NCBI GenBank assembly: GCA_016218665.1
Contig: JACRDI010000040.1
Coordinates: 1 to 51,357 of the forward strand
Reading direction: 5' to 3'
Length of the DNA: 51,357 nucleotides
Source of the DNA: Desulfovibrio sp.
GTDB taxonomy: Bacteria; Desulfobacterota; Desulfovibrionia; Desulfovibrionales; Desulfovibrionaceae
In this document: piece after piece, positions 9,185 to 17,577 of the stretch
Layout: the number at the start of each line of letters is the position of its first letter
Numbering within the stretch: position 1 is the stretch's first letter
Made by a program: the position numbers and the translations under genes
The notes under the pieces: model-generated
Databases searched by the model: none
What the model was told of the DNA's origin: nothing
What the model saw: only the letters and a program-made list of their open reading frames with translations

Positions 9185-9397
9185 TCATCGCCAATTCTCA
9201 AACGCTTTCTGCAGCATCGATTCCACTTCCTTTCGCGCCGCTTCCGTACCCTTTTCCCGGAGCTCCCCGTATGTCCCGGCGCGCTCGCCGCACTGCTTGC
9301 AGCATATCTCGGTCGAATCGCAGGCGTCATCGGGCCAAGAGAGCTGAGTTCGGCATTTCCCGCAATTGAACGTGATGGTGATGTTGTCGTCCGCCAT
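9185..9397 (-). CDS. Small zinc-ribbon-like protein, 70 residues
   Basis: The protein reads MADDNITITFNCGKCRTQLSWPD and then has CCKQCGE, giving a CxxC...CCxxC arrangement expected of a small zinc ribbon. A charged helix follows (ELREKGTEAARKEVESMLQKAFENW). GGAGGG sits seven bases before ATG 9397, which fixes the start; the frame could extend nine codons further. It converges on the TIGR03943 gene with an 18-base gap. It may be a regulatory or protein-binding ribbon; the function is unknown. It lies beside the zinc block, but no operator palindrome is seen before it. Confidence 0.7.
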   Translation of the reverse strand: MADDNITITFNCGKCRTQLSWPDDACDSTEICCKQCGERAGTYGELREKGTEAARKEVESMLQKAFENWR

Positions 9398-9458
9398 GTG
9401 AGCCCTCCCGACGAATCCACTCACAAATCAACATAGACGAGCCTGTTGTCAAGCACAT

Positions 9459-9491
9459 AAAAAAACGGGGGACCGGTCGCCCGATCCCCCG
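9459..9491 (-). terminator. Intrinsic terminator of the leu operon
   Basis: An 11-bp stem (9481-9491 with 9466-9476, one G-T wobble, loop of four) is followed on the minus strand by seven T. It lies 25 bases after the leuB stop. Confidence 0.9.
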
Positions 9492-9516
9492 CTGCAATCG
9501 CTGCTTTTCCGACCAG

Positions 9517-10599
9517 CTACATGTTCGCCAGCACGGCGTCGCCCATGGCCTTGCAACCCACAAGCCGGCTGCCGTCCTCGCGGATGTCACCGGTGCGGAA
9601 GCCCTGGGCCAGGGTCTTCTGCACGGCCTGCTCGATGCAGTCCGCCTGGGCCCCCATGGAGTCCGAGCTGTAGCGCAGGAGCATGGCCACGGACAGGATG
9701 GTGGCCAGCGGATTGGCCTTGTCCTGCCCGGCGATGTCCGGGGCGGAGCCGTGGATGGGCTCGAACAGGCCGGGGTTCTTCTCGCCCAGGCTGGCCGAGG
9801 GCAGCATGCCGATGGAGCCGGTGATGACGCTGGCCTCGTCGGACAGGATGTCGCCGAAGAGGTTCTCGGTGACGATGACGTCGAACTGCGAGGGGTCGCG
9901 CACCAGCTGCATGGCGGCGTTGTCCACGTACATGTGGGAAAGCTCCACGTCCGGGTAGTCTCCCGCCACCTCCAGAACGATCTCCCGCCACAGGCGCGAA
10001 ACGTCCAGCACGTTGGCCTTGTCCACGCTGCACAGCTTTTTGCGGCGCTTGCGCGCGGCCTCGAAGCCCACCTTGGCGATGCGGCGGATCTCATGCTCGG
10101 CGTAGATCATGTTGTTGAAGCCCACGCGCTCGCCGTCGCGCACTTCCACCCCCTTCGGGGTTCCAAAGTAGGCGCCGCCGGTCAACTCGCGCACCACCAG
10201 CAGGTCGATGCCCTTGGCCACGATGTCGGGCCTTAAGTAGCAGGCCTGCTTGAGCTCCGGGAACAGGCTGGCCGGGCGCAGGTTGGCGAAGAGCCCCAAC
10301 GCCTTGCGGATGCCGAGCAAACCGCGCTCCGGCCGGATTGCCGGATCGATGGTGTCCCACTTGGGGCCGCCCACCGCGCCCAGAAGCACGGCGTCCGAGG
10401 CCAGGGCGAGCTTCACCGTCTCCTCGGGCAGGGGAACGCCCGTGGCGTCGATGGCCGCGCCGCCCATGAGCGCTTCCTCGATCTCGAAGCGGGTGCCGAA
10501 CTTCTCGGTCACCTTGTCCAGCACGCGCAGGGCCTGGGCGATGATCTCCCTGCCGATGCCGTCGCCGGGGATGACGCAGATCTTCATGCCGTTCTGCAT
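9517..10599 (-). CDS. leuB: 3-isopropylmalate dehydrogenase
   Basis: The NAD-dependent oxidative decarboxylation step of leucine synthesis. The protein (about 360 residues) has [15 protein letters not shown] at the N-terminus, the [10 protein letters not shown] segment, [10 protein letters not shown] (catalytic Tyr region), the Lys of [11 protein letters not shown], and the NAD site [27 protein letters not shown] 10599 was chosen because AGGGGG is nine bases upstream; ATG 10587 (MKICVI) is a possible alternative with no ribosome binding site. The ribosome binding site overlaps the leuD stop region, so translation is probably coupled. It is last in leuACDB. Confidence 0.96.
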   Translation of the reverse strand: MQNGMKICVIPGDGIGREIIAQALRVLDKVTEKFGTRFEIEEALMGGAAIDATGVPLPEETVKLALASDAVLLGAVGGPKWDTIDPAIRPERGLLGIRKALGLFANLRPASLFPELKQACYLRPDIVAKGIDLLVVRELTGGAYFGTPKGVEVRDGERVGFNNMIYAEHEIRRIAKVGFEAARKRRKKLCSVDKANVLDVSRLWREIVLEVAGDYPDVELSHMYVDNAAMQLVRDPSQFDVIVTENLFGDILSDEASVITGSIGMLPSASLGEKNPGLFEPIHGSAPDIAGQDKANPLATILSVAMLLRYSSDSMGAQADCIEQAVQKTLAQGFRTGDIREDGSRLVGCKAMGDAVLANM

Positions 10600-10610
10600 T
10601 GCCACGCCCC

Positions 10611-11111
10611 CTACCCCTTCGCCGCCAGGCGCTTCTTGACGTAGGGCACCAGGCCGCCGGCGTCGAGGAGCTCCTGCATGAAGGCGGGCACCTTGGCGCA
10701 GACCACGGTCTCGCCGGTGGTCAGATTCTTGATCTCGCCCTTGCCGGTGTCGACTTCCAGCCTGTCGCCGTCTTTCAGCTTGGCGATGTCGTCGCCCACC
10801 TCAAGCAGCACCAGGCCCATGTTGAAGCCGTTGCGGTAGAAGATGCGGGCGAAGCTCTTGGCCACGACCACGGGGATGCCCGCGCCCAGCAGGGCGATGG
10901 GCGCGTGCTCGCGGCTGGAGCCGCAGCCGAAGTTCTCGTCGGCCACCATGATGTCGTTCTTCTTGACCCGCTTGACCCAGCCGGGCTCCAGGCCTTCCAT
11001 GCAGTTGGCCCCCAGCACCTCGGCGTCGGTGGTCACCAGGAACCGGGCGGGAATGATGGCGTCGGTGTCGATGTGCGCCCCGACCTTGTGCGCATTGCCA
11101 GTGACGAGCAT
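10611..11111 (-). CDS. leuD: 3-isopropylmalate dehydratase small subunit
   Basis: A 166-residue aconitase-swivel protein with [21 protein letters not shown] at the start and the [20 protein letters not shown] signature that positions substrate. It is the short, archaeal/anaerobe-type LeuD, which pairs with the 419-residue LeuC encoded upstream. Together they isomerise 2- to 3-isopropylmalate. The gap to leuC is 27 bases. Confidence 0.96.
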   Translation of the reverse strand: MLVTGNAHKVGAHIDTDAIIPARFLVTTDAEVLGANCMEGLEPGWVKRVKKNDIMVADENFGCGSSREHAPIALLGAGIPVVVAKSFARIFYRNGFNMGLVLLEVGDDIAKLKDGDRLEVDTGKGEIKNLTTGETVVCAKVPAFMQELLDAGGLVPYVKKRLAAKG

Positions 11112-11138
11112 GTCTATCGTCTCCTTGTGCTTCGAGGC

Positions 11139-12398
11139 TTACAGCTTCGCGGGGTTGATGATTTCGCCGGCGATGGCGCTGGCCGCGGCCACGGCGGGGC
11201 TGCCCAGGTAGACCTCGCTCTGCAGGCTGCCCATGCGACCCTTGAAGTTGCGGTTGGTGGTGGCGATGCAGCGCTCGCCCCCGGCCAGGATGCCCATGTG
11301 GCCGCCCAGGCAGGGCCCGCAGGTGGGTGGGCCCACGACGGCCCCGGCGTCCATGAAGATGCTGAACAGGCCCTCGTCCATGGCCTGCCGCCAGATCTTG
11401 GGGGTGGCGGGCAGCACGATGAGCCGCACGTTCTTGTGCGCCTTGCGGCCCTTGAGGATGGCCGCGGCCTCGCGCAGGTCCTCGATGCGGCCGTTGGTGC
11501 AGGAGCCGATGACCGCCTGGTCCACCTTGATTCCCTTGACCTCGTCCACGCCGCGGACATTGTCCGGCAGGTGCGGGCAGGCCACCTGGGGCTGCATGCC
11601 GGAGACGGAGAGCTTCAGCTCACGCTCGTACACCGCGCCCGCATCGGCGGCGATGGCCTGGTCGCCCTTGCGGCCGGCGGCGGCGCAGTAGGCCAGGGTC
11701 TTGGCGTCGGCCGCGAAGAGACCGGCCTTGCCGCCCGCCTCGATGGCCATGTTGGCCATGGTCATGCGGCCCTCGATGGACAGGGCGTCGATGACCGGGC
11801 CGCCGAACTCCAGCGCGCGGTACAGCGCGCCGGAAACGCCGACCTGGCCGATGACATGGAGGATGAGGTCCTTGCCGCCAACGAAGGGCTCAAGCTGGCC
11901 GTCGAAGTCCACGCGGATGGTGGGCGGCACCTTGAACCAGGTTTCGCCCAGGGCCATGGCCCCGGCGATGTCCGTGCTGCCCATGCCCGTGGCGAAGGCG
12001 CCCAGGCCGCCGTAGGTGCAGGTGTGGGAGTCCGCGCCGACCACGATGTCGCCGGGGCCCACGATGCCGAGCTCGGGCAGGAGCGCGTGCTCCACGCCCA
12101 CGTTGCCGCCCTCGTAGTAGTGGGTCACGCCCATCTCATGGGCGAAGTCGCGCACGACCTTCACCTGCTCGGCGCTGTCGATGTCCTTGTTGGGCGTGAA
12201 ATGGTCGCACACCAGCGACACCTTGTCCTTGTCGAACACCTTGGTGGCGCCCATGGCCTTGAAGCTCTTGATGGCCAGCGGCGCGGTGATGTCGTTGGCG
12301 AGCACCATGGACACGCGGCAGTTGACGATCTGCCCGGCGCCGGTGATCTTCTCGTCCGTGTGCGCCTGCAGGATTTTCTCGGCTAAAGTGTGGGGCAT
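11139..12398 (-). CDS. leuC: 3-isopropylmalate dehydratase large subunit
   Basis: A 419-residue aconitase-family protein. The [4Fe-4S] ligands are visible in IGSCTNGRIEDL and PTCGPCLGGHMG. The early region has VCDHFTPNKD and GADSHTCTYGGLGAFATG. This is the short LeuC type (homoaconitase-like), consistent with the short LeuD downstream. The start overlaps the leuA stop region by 16 bases, so translation is coupled. The cluster would be oxygen-sensitive, which fits an anaerobe. Confidence 0.96.
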   Translation of the reverse strand: MPHTLAEKILQAHTDEKITGAGQIVNCRVSMVLANDITAPLAIKSFKAMGATKVFDKDKVSLVCDHFTPNKDIDSAEQVKVVRDFAHEMGVTHYYEGGNVGVEHALLPELGIVGPGDIVVGADSHTCTYGGLGAFATGMGSTDIAGAMALGETWFKVPPTIRVDFDGQLEPFVGGKDLILHVIGQVGVSGALYRALEFGGPVIDALSIEGRMTMANMAIEAGGKAGLFAADAKTLAYCAAAGRKGDQAIAADAGAVYERELKLSVSGMQPQVACPHLPDNVRGVDEVKGIKVDQAVIGSCTNGRIEDLREAAAILKGRKAHKNVRLIVLPATPKIWRQAMDEGLFSIFMDAGAVVGPPTCGPCLGGHMGILAGGERCIATTNRNFKGRMGSLQSEVYLGSPAVAAASAIAGEIINPAKL

Positions 12399-13936
12399 TC
12401 CTCGTTCTCCTCTCTCATTTTCTCCAAACGGTTGAGCGCGTTGATGAAGGCCATGGCGCTGGCCACGAGGATGTCCTCGTTGGTGCCGCGGCCCACTGAC
12501 ATCTTGCCGTTGTGCCCGATGCGCACGGTCACGGTGGCCTGCGCGTCGGTGCCGCCGGTGACGGCGTTGATCTGGAAGCGGTCGAGGCTCGGATTGTAGC
12601 CCACGATCTTGCCGATGCAGCGGAACAGCGCGTCCACCGGACCCTCGCCGAAGGAGGTGGCGCGCTTGAAGTCGGCGACCTCTTCGCCGTCCAGGATCTC
12701 CATGACCATGGCCGCGTGGGGCGGCACGCCGCCCGTGCCGGAGAACACGCTCATGTCCTTCAGGCGGTACTTGTCGCGGCGGCGGTAGACCATCTCAAGG
12801 ACAAGGGCCTCCACGTCCTCGTCGAAGACGCGCTCCTTCTTGTCGGCCAGTTCCTTCACCGCGCCGAAGACCACGCCCAGCTGCTGCTCGTTCAGCTGGT
12901 AGCCCAGCTCGATGAGCTTGGCCTTGATGGCGTGGCTGCCGGAGTGCTTGCCGATGACCATGTCCGTGCCCTTGCGGCCCACGGACTCGGGCGTCATGAT
13001 CTCGTAGGTCAGCGGGTTCTTGAGCACGCCGTCCTGGTGGATGCCGGACTCGTGCGCGAAGGCGTTGGGGCCCACGATGGCCTTGTACGGCGGAATGGGC
13101 TGGCCGATGATCTGGGAGAGCCTGCGGCAGCTGGGGTAGAGCTGCTGCGTCTTCACGCCGCAGTCCACCTTGTACAGCTCGTGCCGGGTGTGCAGGGCCA
13201 TGACCAGTTCTTCAAGCGACGCGTTGCCCGCGCGCTCGCCGATGCCGCAGAGCGTCACCTCGGCCTGGCGCGCCCCGGCGCGGATGGCCGACAGGCTGTT
13301 GGCCACGGCCAGGCCCAGGTCGTTGTGGCAGTGCACGCTGAACACGGCGTCCCCCGCGTTGGGCACGTTCCTCAAGAGGTAGGCGATGAGCTCGCCGAAC
13401 TCGAAGGGCTGGGCATAGCCCACCGTGTCCGGGATGTTCACGGTCTTGGCCCCGGCGCGGATGACCCTCTCGCAGACCTTGGCCAGGAATTCCCAGTCCG
13501 AGCGCGAGGCGTCCTCGGCGCTGAACTCCACGTTGGGGCACAGGCTCACGGCGTGCTTCACCGCAGCCTCGGCCATCACCAGCACTTCCTCGCGGGTTTT
13601 GCGCAGCTTGTGCGCCATGTGGATCTCGCTGGTGGCCAGGAAGGTGTGGATGCGCGGGTGGGCGGCGTTTTTGATGGCCTCCCAGCCGCGGTCGATATCC
13701 TTGGTGAGGGCCCGGCACAGGGCCGCCACCTGGATGTCCTTCACGGAGGCGGCGATGGCCTGCACGGCCTCGAAGTCGCCCTGGCTGGCGGCGGGAAAGC
13801 CCGCCTCGATGATGTCGACGCCCAAGGCCTCCAGCTGGCGCGCCAGACTGACCTTTTCCTCAAGGTTCATGGTGGCGCCGGGAGACTGCTCCCCGTCGCG
13901 GAGGGTGGTGTCGAAGATGTACACGCGATCAGACAT
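12383..13936 (-). CDS. leuA: 2-isopropylmalate synthase
   Basis: The first committed step of leucine synthesis: acetyl-CoA plus 2-oxoisovalerate. The 517-residue protein has the DTTLRDGEQSPGATM signature, HCHNDLGLAVANSLSA (metal site), GIGERAGNASLEE, and a C-terminal LeuA allosteric domain (from about residue 390) for leucine feedback. AGGAGG six bases before ATG 13936 decides the start over a longer frame. It leads the leuACDB operon. The hairpin and short leader peptide upstream suggest attenuation. Confidence 0.96.
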   Translation of the reverse strand: MSDRVYIFDTTLRDGEQSPGATMNLEEKVSLARQLEALGVDIIEAGFPAASQGDFEAVQAIAASVKDIQVAALCRALTKDIDRGWEAIKNAAHPRIHTFLATSEIHMAHKLRKTREEVLVMAEAAVKHAVSLCPNVEFSAEDASRSDWEFLAKVCERVIRAGAKTVNIPDTVGYAQPFEFGELIAYLLRNVPNAGDAVFSVHCHNDLGLAVANSLSAIRAGARQAEVTLCGIGERAGNASLEELVMALHTRHELYKVDCGVKTQQLYPSCRRLSQIIGQPIPPYKAIVGPNAFAHESGIHQDGVLKNPLTYEIMTPESVGRKGTDMVIGKHSGSHAIKAKLIELGYQLNEQQLGVVFGAVKELADKKERVFDEDVEALVLEMVYRRRDKYRLKDMSVFSGTGGVPPHAAMVMEILDGEEVADFKRATSFGEGPVDALFRCIGKIVGYNPSLDRFQINAVTGGTDAQATVTVRIGHNGKMSVGRGTNEDILVASAMAFINALNRLEKMREENEECPTL

Positions 13937-14003
13937 GGATCCTCCTCGCTTGGTTTTTGAGCCTATCCGCTTCGCGGAGTTGGTGCAAGTTTGACAAAAC
14001 AGG

Positions 14004-14035
14004 CAAAAACAAAGCGCGGGCAAATGCCCGCGCGC
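14004..14035 (-). terminator. Attenuator-like terminator before leuA
   Basis: On the minus strand an 8-bp perfect stem (14033-14026 with 14021-14014, GCGCGGGC/GCCCGCGC, loop of four) is followed by TTTGTTTTTG. It lies about 70 bases before leuA and about 75 bases after the stop of a short leader peptide, the layout of amino-acid attenuators. Confidence 0.7.
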
Positions 14036-14108
14036 GATACGTCCCAGTGGGTGCCACCGTGGACCGAAGACTTATGCTTTCAGGAAAAAGACGAAAAGAA
14101 AGCCCGGC

Positions 14109-14216
14109 CTACGAGGGGTCCCGCTGGGACTCGCGTAGGATCAGGGCGATGCGGCCAATGGCGATGATGCCGCTGGCGGCGATGGGTGCGGTATGGACTG
14201 CGGTGCTGTTCATCAT
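14109..14216 (-). CDS. Probable leu operon leader peptide, 35 residues
   Basis: The peptide has the form MMNSTAVHTAPIAA, then SGIIAIGRIALILRES, then QRDPS. It is enriched in branched-chain residues: six Ile and two Leu in the second half, one Leu encoded by CTA, a codon rarely used in this GC-rich window. Rare Leu codons at the control point are a feature of the enterobacterial leu leader. Its position upstream of a terminator hairpin and leuA supports ribosome-stalling attenuation. The ribosome binding site is weak (AGAG). A predicted promoter lies about 45 bases upstream. The peptide is inferred; it could be noncoding. Confidence 0.6.
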   Translation of the reverse strand: MMNSTAVHTAPIAASGIIAIGRIALILRESQRDPS

Positions 14217-14261
14217 GTTTTTCTCTGCGCGCGGGCGGGCACTCCCCCCTTGCGCAAGGCC

Positions 14262-14291
14262 CTTATGCCACGACCCGACGCGCCTTGTCCA
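14262..14291 (-). promoter_or_regulatory. Predicted promoter of the leu leader and operon
   Basis: On the minus strand TGGACA (14291-14286) is separated by 18 bp from CATAAG (14267-14262). Both hexamers are imperfect. The predicted start near 14255 would give a leader RNA of about 320 bases before leuA. Confidence 0.4.
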
Positions 14292-14318
14292 GCGCGGGAA
14301 GGGGCCAGGGCACAAAAA

Positions 14319-15122
14319 TCACTGCTGCTGTTCCTTCGGCAGCTCTTTCTGCTGCTCCTTCTGCGACTGCTCCTTGGTGGCCACCAGCTTGGACCCCCGG
14401 GGGGAGAGGATGAACAGGGTGTAGATGGGGCCGCTGATGATGTAGCCCAGGAAGAACACGAAGCCCAGCATCTTCGGGCGCGAGGCCACCATGACGAAGA
14501 GCAGGATCACCGTGACCATGGAGCTGAAGGGGTGGGCCTTGATGAAGCCGTATTCCTTGAACGAGGCGTAGCGCATGGTGCTGACCATGAGGAAGGACAG
14601 CACGTACACCAGCACCAGGCTGGCCGTGGGCAGCACGTCGGTGAGCCAGGAATCGGGCAGATGCGGGGCGAAGAGCACCAGGCTGGCCAGGGTGCTGGCC
14701 TGGGCCGGAATGGGCAGGCCGATGAAGAACTTCTTGCTGGTCACGGCCGCCTGCACGTTGAACCGGGCCAGGCGCAGGGCGCCGCAGGCCACGAGCAGGA
14801 ACGAGGCCATGAGACCCAGGGTGCCGAAGCCGGAGAGCTGCCACTGGTACATCATGAGGCCAGGCGTCGCGCCGAAGGCCACCAGGTCCGCCAGGGAGTC
14901 GAACTGCACGCCGAACTCGCTGGTGGTGTTGGTCAGCCGGGCCACCTTGCCGTCCAGGCCGTCGAACAGGCACGAGCCCAGGATGCACAGGGCCGTGTAC
15001 TCGAAGCGCCCTTCGATGGCCCAGATCATGCCCAGGAAGCCCAGGAACAGGCTTGCCGTGGTGAAGAGGTTGGGCAGGATGTAGACGCCCTTGTGGCGGG
15101 GCAGGGGTTTTTCCTTGGACAT
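14319..15122 (-). CDS. pssA: CDP-diacylglycerol--serine O-phosphatidyltransferase
   Basis: A 267-residue polytopic enzyme that makes phosphatidylserine from CDP-diacylglycerol and serine. The CDP-alcohol phosphotransferase motif is complete: DGLDGKVAR, then FGVQFDSLADLVAFG, with three Asp ligands. Six to eight membrane segments follow, and the C-terminus is a Gln/Lys/Glu-rich tail (KEQSQKEQQKELPKEQQQ). GGGAGA before ATG 15122 supports the start, although the frame is open further upstream. It follows psd by 28 bases, so both phosphatidylethanolamine steps are in one unit. Confidence 0.94.
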   Translation of the reverse strand: MSKEKPLPRHKGVYILPNLFTTASLFLGFLGMIWAIEGRFEYTALCILGSCLFDGLDGKVARLTNTTSEFGVQFDSLADLVAFGATPGLMMYQWQLSGFGTLGLMASFLLVACGALRLARFNVQAAVTSKKFFIGLPIPAQASTLASLVLFAPHLPDSWLTDVLPTASLVLVYVLSFLMVSTMRYASFKEYGFIKAHPFSSMVTVILLFVMVASRPKMLGFVFFLGYIISGPIYTLFILSPRGSKLVATKEQSQKEQQKELPKEQQQ

Positions 15123-15150
15123 GAAATCTCCCGGACGCTTCCCCGCGGGG

Positions 15151-15789
15151 CTACTTGCGGACGGCGAGGGCCGTCTCGCCCGCGCGGACGGTTTCGCCCA
15201 CGTAGACCTTAACAGCATAGTCGTCGGGCAGATAGAGGTCAACTCTGGACCCGAACTTGATGAGGCCGAAGCGCTCGCCCCGGCGCAGGATGTCTCCGGG
15301 CTCCGCCCAGCAGACGATGCGCCGCGCGATGAGCCCCGCGATCTGCACGATGGTGAAGCGGTCGGCTCCGCGGCCCATGACCACGATGTTGCGCTCGTTG
15401 TCGGTGCTGGCCTTGTCCAGGCTGGCGTTGAAGAACTTGCCCGGAATGTAGCGGATCAGCTCCACGCTGCCCTCGACGGGCGCGCGGTTCACGTGCACGT
15501 CCACCACGCTCATGAACACGCACACCACCTGGCACACCTGCCCGGTGATGGGGTCCGGGGCGTAGTCCACCTTGACCACGCGGCCGTCCGCCGGGGAAAT
15601 CACGGCGTCGCGGTCCTCGGGGGCCACGCGCTCGGGATCGCGGAAGAAGTGCACCACGAAGCCGGTGACCACGAGAAGGATGAGGGCCAGAAGCCACCAG
15701 CCCATGGCGGCGAAGACCAGGGTGGCGAAGGCCGAGAGGCCGATGGACGGCAGGCCTTCAAGGCTGAGTCCGATGGTCGGTTTGCGCAT
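15151..15789 (-). CDS. psd: Phosphatidylserine decarboxylase, short (archaeal-type) form
   Basis: A 212-residue pyruvoyl-dependent enzyme that converts phosphatidylserine to phosphatidylethanolamine. Two N-terminal membrane segments are followed by FRDPERVAP, ISPADGRVV and VDVHVNRAPVEG. The self-cleavage site is the Gly-Ser of LIKFGSRVDLYLP near residue 183, where Ser becomes the pyruvoyl group. Length and motif match the psd-A type found beside pssA. CAGGAG lies before ATG 15789. Confidence 0.93.
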   Translation of the reverse strand: MRKPTIGLSLEGLPSIGLSAFATLVFAAMGWWLLALILLVVTGFVVHFFRDPERVAPEDRDAVISPADGRVVKVDYAPDPITGQVCQVVCVFMSVVDVHVNRAPVEGSVELIRYIPGKFFNASLDKASTDNERNIVVMGRGADRFTIVQIAGLIARRIVCWAEPGDILRRGERFGLIKFGSRVDLYLPDDYAVKVYVGETVRAGETALAVRK

Positions 15790-15906
15790 GTGCTCCTGCT
15801 CCTGGATGGATGAAATCGCGGCGGTGCCGGACGAGAAGCCACTACCCGCCATTGGGCGCAAGGTCAACTGCCCAGGCGGGGCGGGTGTCCGCAATCCGCG
15901 CGGGCT

Positions 15907-15935
15907 TTGCCTTTCCCCGCGCGCTGGTGTATAAA
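15907..15935 (+). promoter_or_regulatory. Sigma-70 promoter giving a probable leaderless transcript
   Basis: TTGCCT (15907-15912), a 17-bp spacer and TATAAA (15930-15935) form a near-consensus promoter. The expected start, seven bases after the -10, is 15942, which is the A of the ATG chosen for the next gene. No Shine-Dalgarno sequence lies before that ATG. Confidence 0.7.
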
Positions 15936-15941
15936 ATGCGC

Positions 15942-17006
15942 ATGGAGCCTGTCACGCACCTTGCCGCGGGCCTGCTCACCGCACAGGCGCTGCGTCCCAG
16001 CCGCCGCATCTTCTTCGGCGCGGAGAAGGACGGACGCGGCCTCACCCTGCTCTGCGCCGTGGCCGCCACCATCCCCGACGTGGACAGCCTGGCCGGGCTG
16101 CTGGGGCCGGAATCCTACCTGCTGCACCACCGGGGGGCCACGCACTCCATCGTGCTGCTGCCGGCCTACGCCCTGCTGCTGGCCTGGGCGGCACGCAAGC
16201 TCGGCGCGCGCCTGGGCCTGGCCCAGGGCTTCCTCGCGGCCGCGCTGGCCCTCTCTACGCACCTGTTCCTGGATGTGGTGACCACCTTCGGCACGCAGAT
16301 CTTCGCGCCCTTCTCGCACATGCGCGTCAGCTTCGAGGGCGTGTTCATCGTGGACCCGGCCTTCACCCTGGCTCTGCTCGGCTTCGCGCTGGCCGCGCGG
16401 CTGAGGCCGGAGCACGCCCGCAGGCTGGCCCTGTACGGCCTGGCCCTCATGCTGGCCTATCCCCTGGCGGGCAACGCCCTGCGGCTGGACATGACGCGCC
16501 GCTACGAGAACCTGCTGGCCGAGCGCGGGGAGGCCGCCACAAGGGTCAGCCTCTCGCCGGACGCGCTCTCCCCCTGGTACTGGAAGGTGGTGTTGGAGGA
16601 CGGCCAGAGCCTGCGCGTGACCACGGCCACCCCGGCGGACCTCGCCGGACCCTGGCCCGTGCTGCGCCTGCTGCCCCTGCAACGGGCGGAACTGGAGCGC
16701 CTGGGCGGACAGGCCAGCTTCTTCGGCACCTACGCCTGGTTCGCCATCCACCCGGCGGAGCGCCCGGCCGAAGGCCCGCCCGAGGCGGGAGGCGCGACGG
16801 GCCTGCGCATGCGCCACTTCCTCGACGCCGCCTACGTCAACACCGGCCCGGTCATGACCGCACTCTTCGGCCCCAGGCCGGGCTTCGCCGAGTGCGCCGC
16901 CTTCATGGACACGGCCGGCCGACTGGTGGCCTGGCGCGACTGGAGCGGCCGCACCCACCCCGTGCCCGACCACGGAGGAATTCCCGCCAGCGCCCACGCG
17001 CGCTGA
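15942..17006 (+). CDS. YdjM-family membrane-bound metal-dependent hydrolase-like protein
   Basis: A 354-residue membrane protein. The N-terminal half has the YdjM/DUF457 pattern: MEPVTHLAAG, an IPDVDSLAG motif, HHRGATHSIV and STHLFLDVVTTFG, so several His/Asp residues could hold a metal in the membrane. The C-terminal half (about 190-354) is a soluble domain not recognised. Family members are called membrane-bound hydrolases, but the substrate is unknown. ATG 15936 is an alternative two codons upstream. The predicted transcript begins at 15942. The gene diverges from psd. Confidence 0.8.
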   Translation: MEPVTHLAAGLLTAQALRPSRRIFFGAEKDGRGLTLLCAVAATIPDVDSLAGLLGPESYLLHHRGATHSIVLLPAYALLLAWAARKLGARLGLAQGFLAAALALSTHLFLDVVTTFGTQIFAPFSHMRVSFEGVFIVDPAFTLALLGFALAARLRPEHARRLALYGLALMLAYPLAGNALRLDMTRRYENLLAERGEAATRVSLSPDALSPWYWKVVLEDGQSLRVTTATPADLAGPWPVLRLLPLQRAELERLGGQASFFGTYAWFAIHPAERPAEGPPEAGGATGLRMRHFLDAAYVNTGPVMTALFGPRPGFAECAAFMDTAGRLVAWRDWSGRTHPVPDHGGIPASAHAR

Positions 17007-17052
17007 TCAGCGCCGCTTGATTCCCCCTGGCACCCCAGGAAAGGAGCACCGC

Positions 17053-17577
17053 ATGGACACCCTCGACGCCATCATGACCCGCCGCAGCATCCGCAAGTAC
17101 ACCGACCAGCCCGTGAGCGAGTCCCAGGTGCAGGCCCTGCTCTCCGCCGCGATGGCCGCGCCCAGCGCGGGCAACCAGCAGCCCTGGCACTTCGTCCTCG
17201 TGCGCGACAAAACCCGCCTGCACGAGATCGCCCGCATCCACCCGTACGCGGCCATGGCGCCCAAGGCGGCCCTGGGCATACTCGTCTGCGGCGACACGCG
17301 GGTGGAGAAGCACCCCGGCTTCTGGGTCATCGACTGCGCGGCGGCGGTGCAGAACCTGTTGCTGGCCGCCCATGCCATGGGCCTGGGAGCGGTGTGGACG
17401 GGCATCCATCCCGTGCGCGAAAGGGAGCAGGCCTTCGCCAAACTCTTCGGCACGCCGGAGGGCATCGTCCCCCATTCCTTCATCCCGGTGGGAAACCCGG
17501 CGGAGGAAAAGAAGAGCGAGGACAGGTACAGGCCGGAGCGCGTGCACCTGGAAAACTTCCAGCCTGACCGGCCCTAG
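17053..17577 (+). CDS. Nitroreductase-family flavoprotein
   Basis: A 174-residue FMN-dependent oxidoreductase. It opens MDTLDAIMTRRSIRKYTDQPV, the Arg-Arg-Ser-x-Arg FMN-binding signature, followed by AAMAAPSAGNQQPWHFV. GLGAVWTGIHP lies near residue 115 and IPVGNPAEEKKSEDRY near the end. Members reduce nitro groups, quinones or related substrates; the natural substrate is not shown. AAGGAG lies six bases before ATG 17053. It converges with nhaA, overlapping its stop by four bases. Confidence 0.9.
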   Translation: MDTLDAIMTRRSIRKYTDQPVSESQVQALLSAAMAAPSAGNQQPWHFVLVRDKTRLHEIARIHPYAAMAPKAALGILVCGDTRVEKHPGFWVIDCAAAVQNLLLAAHAMGLGAVWTGIHPVREREQAFAKLFGTPEGIVPHSFIPVGNPAEEKKSEDRYRPERVHLENFQPDRP

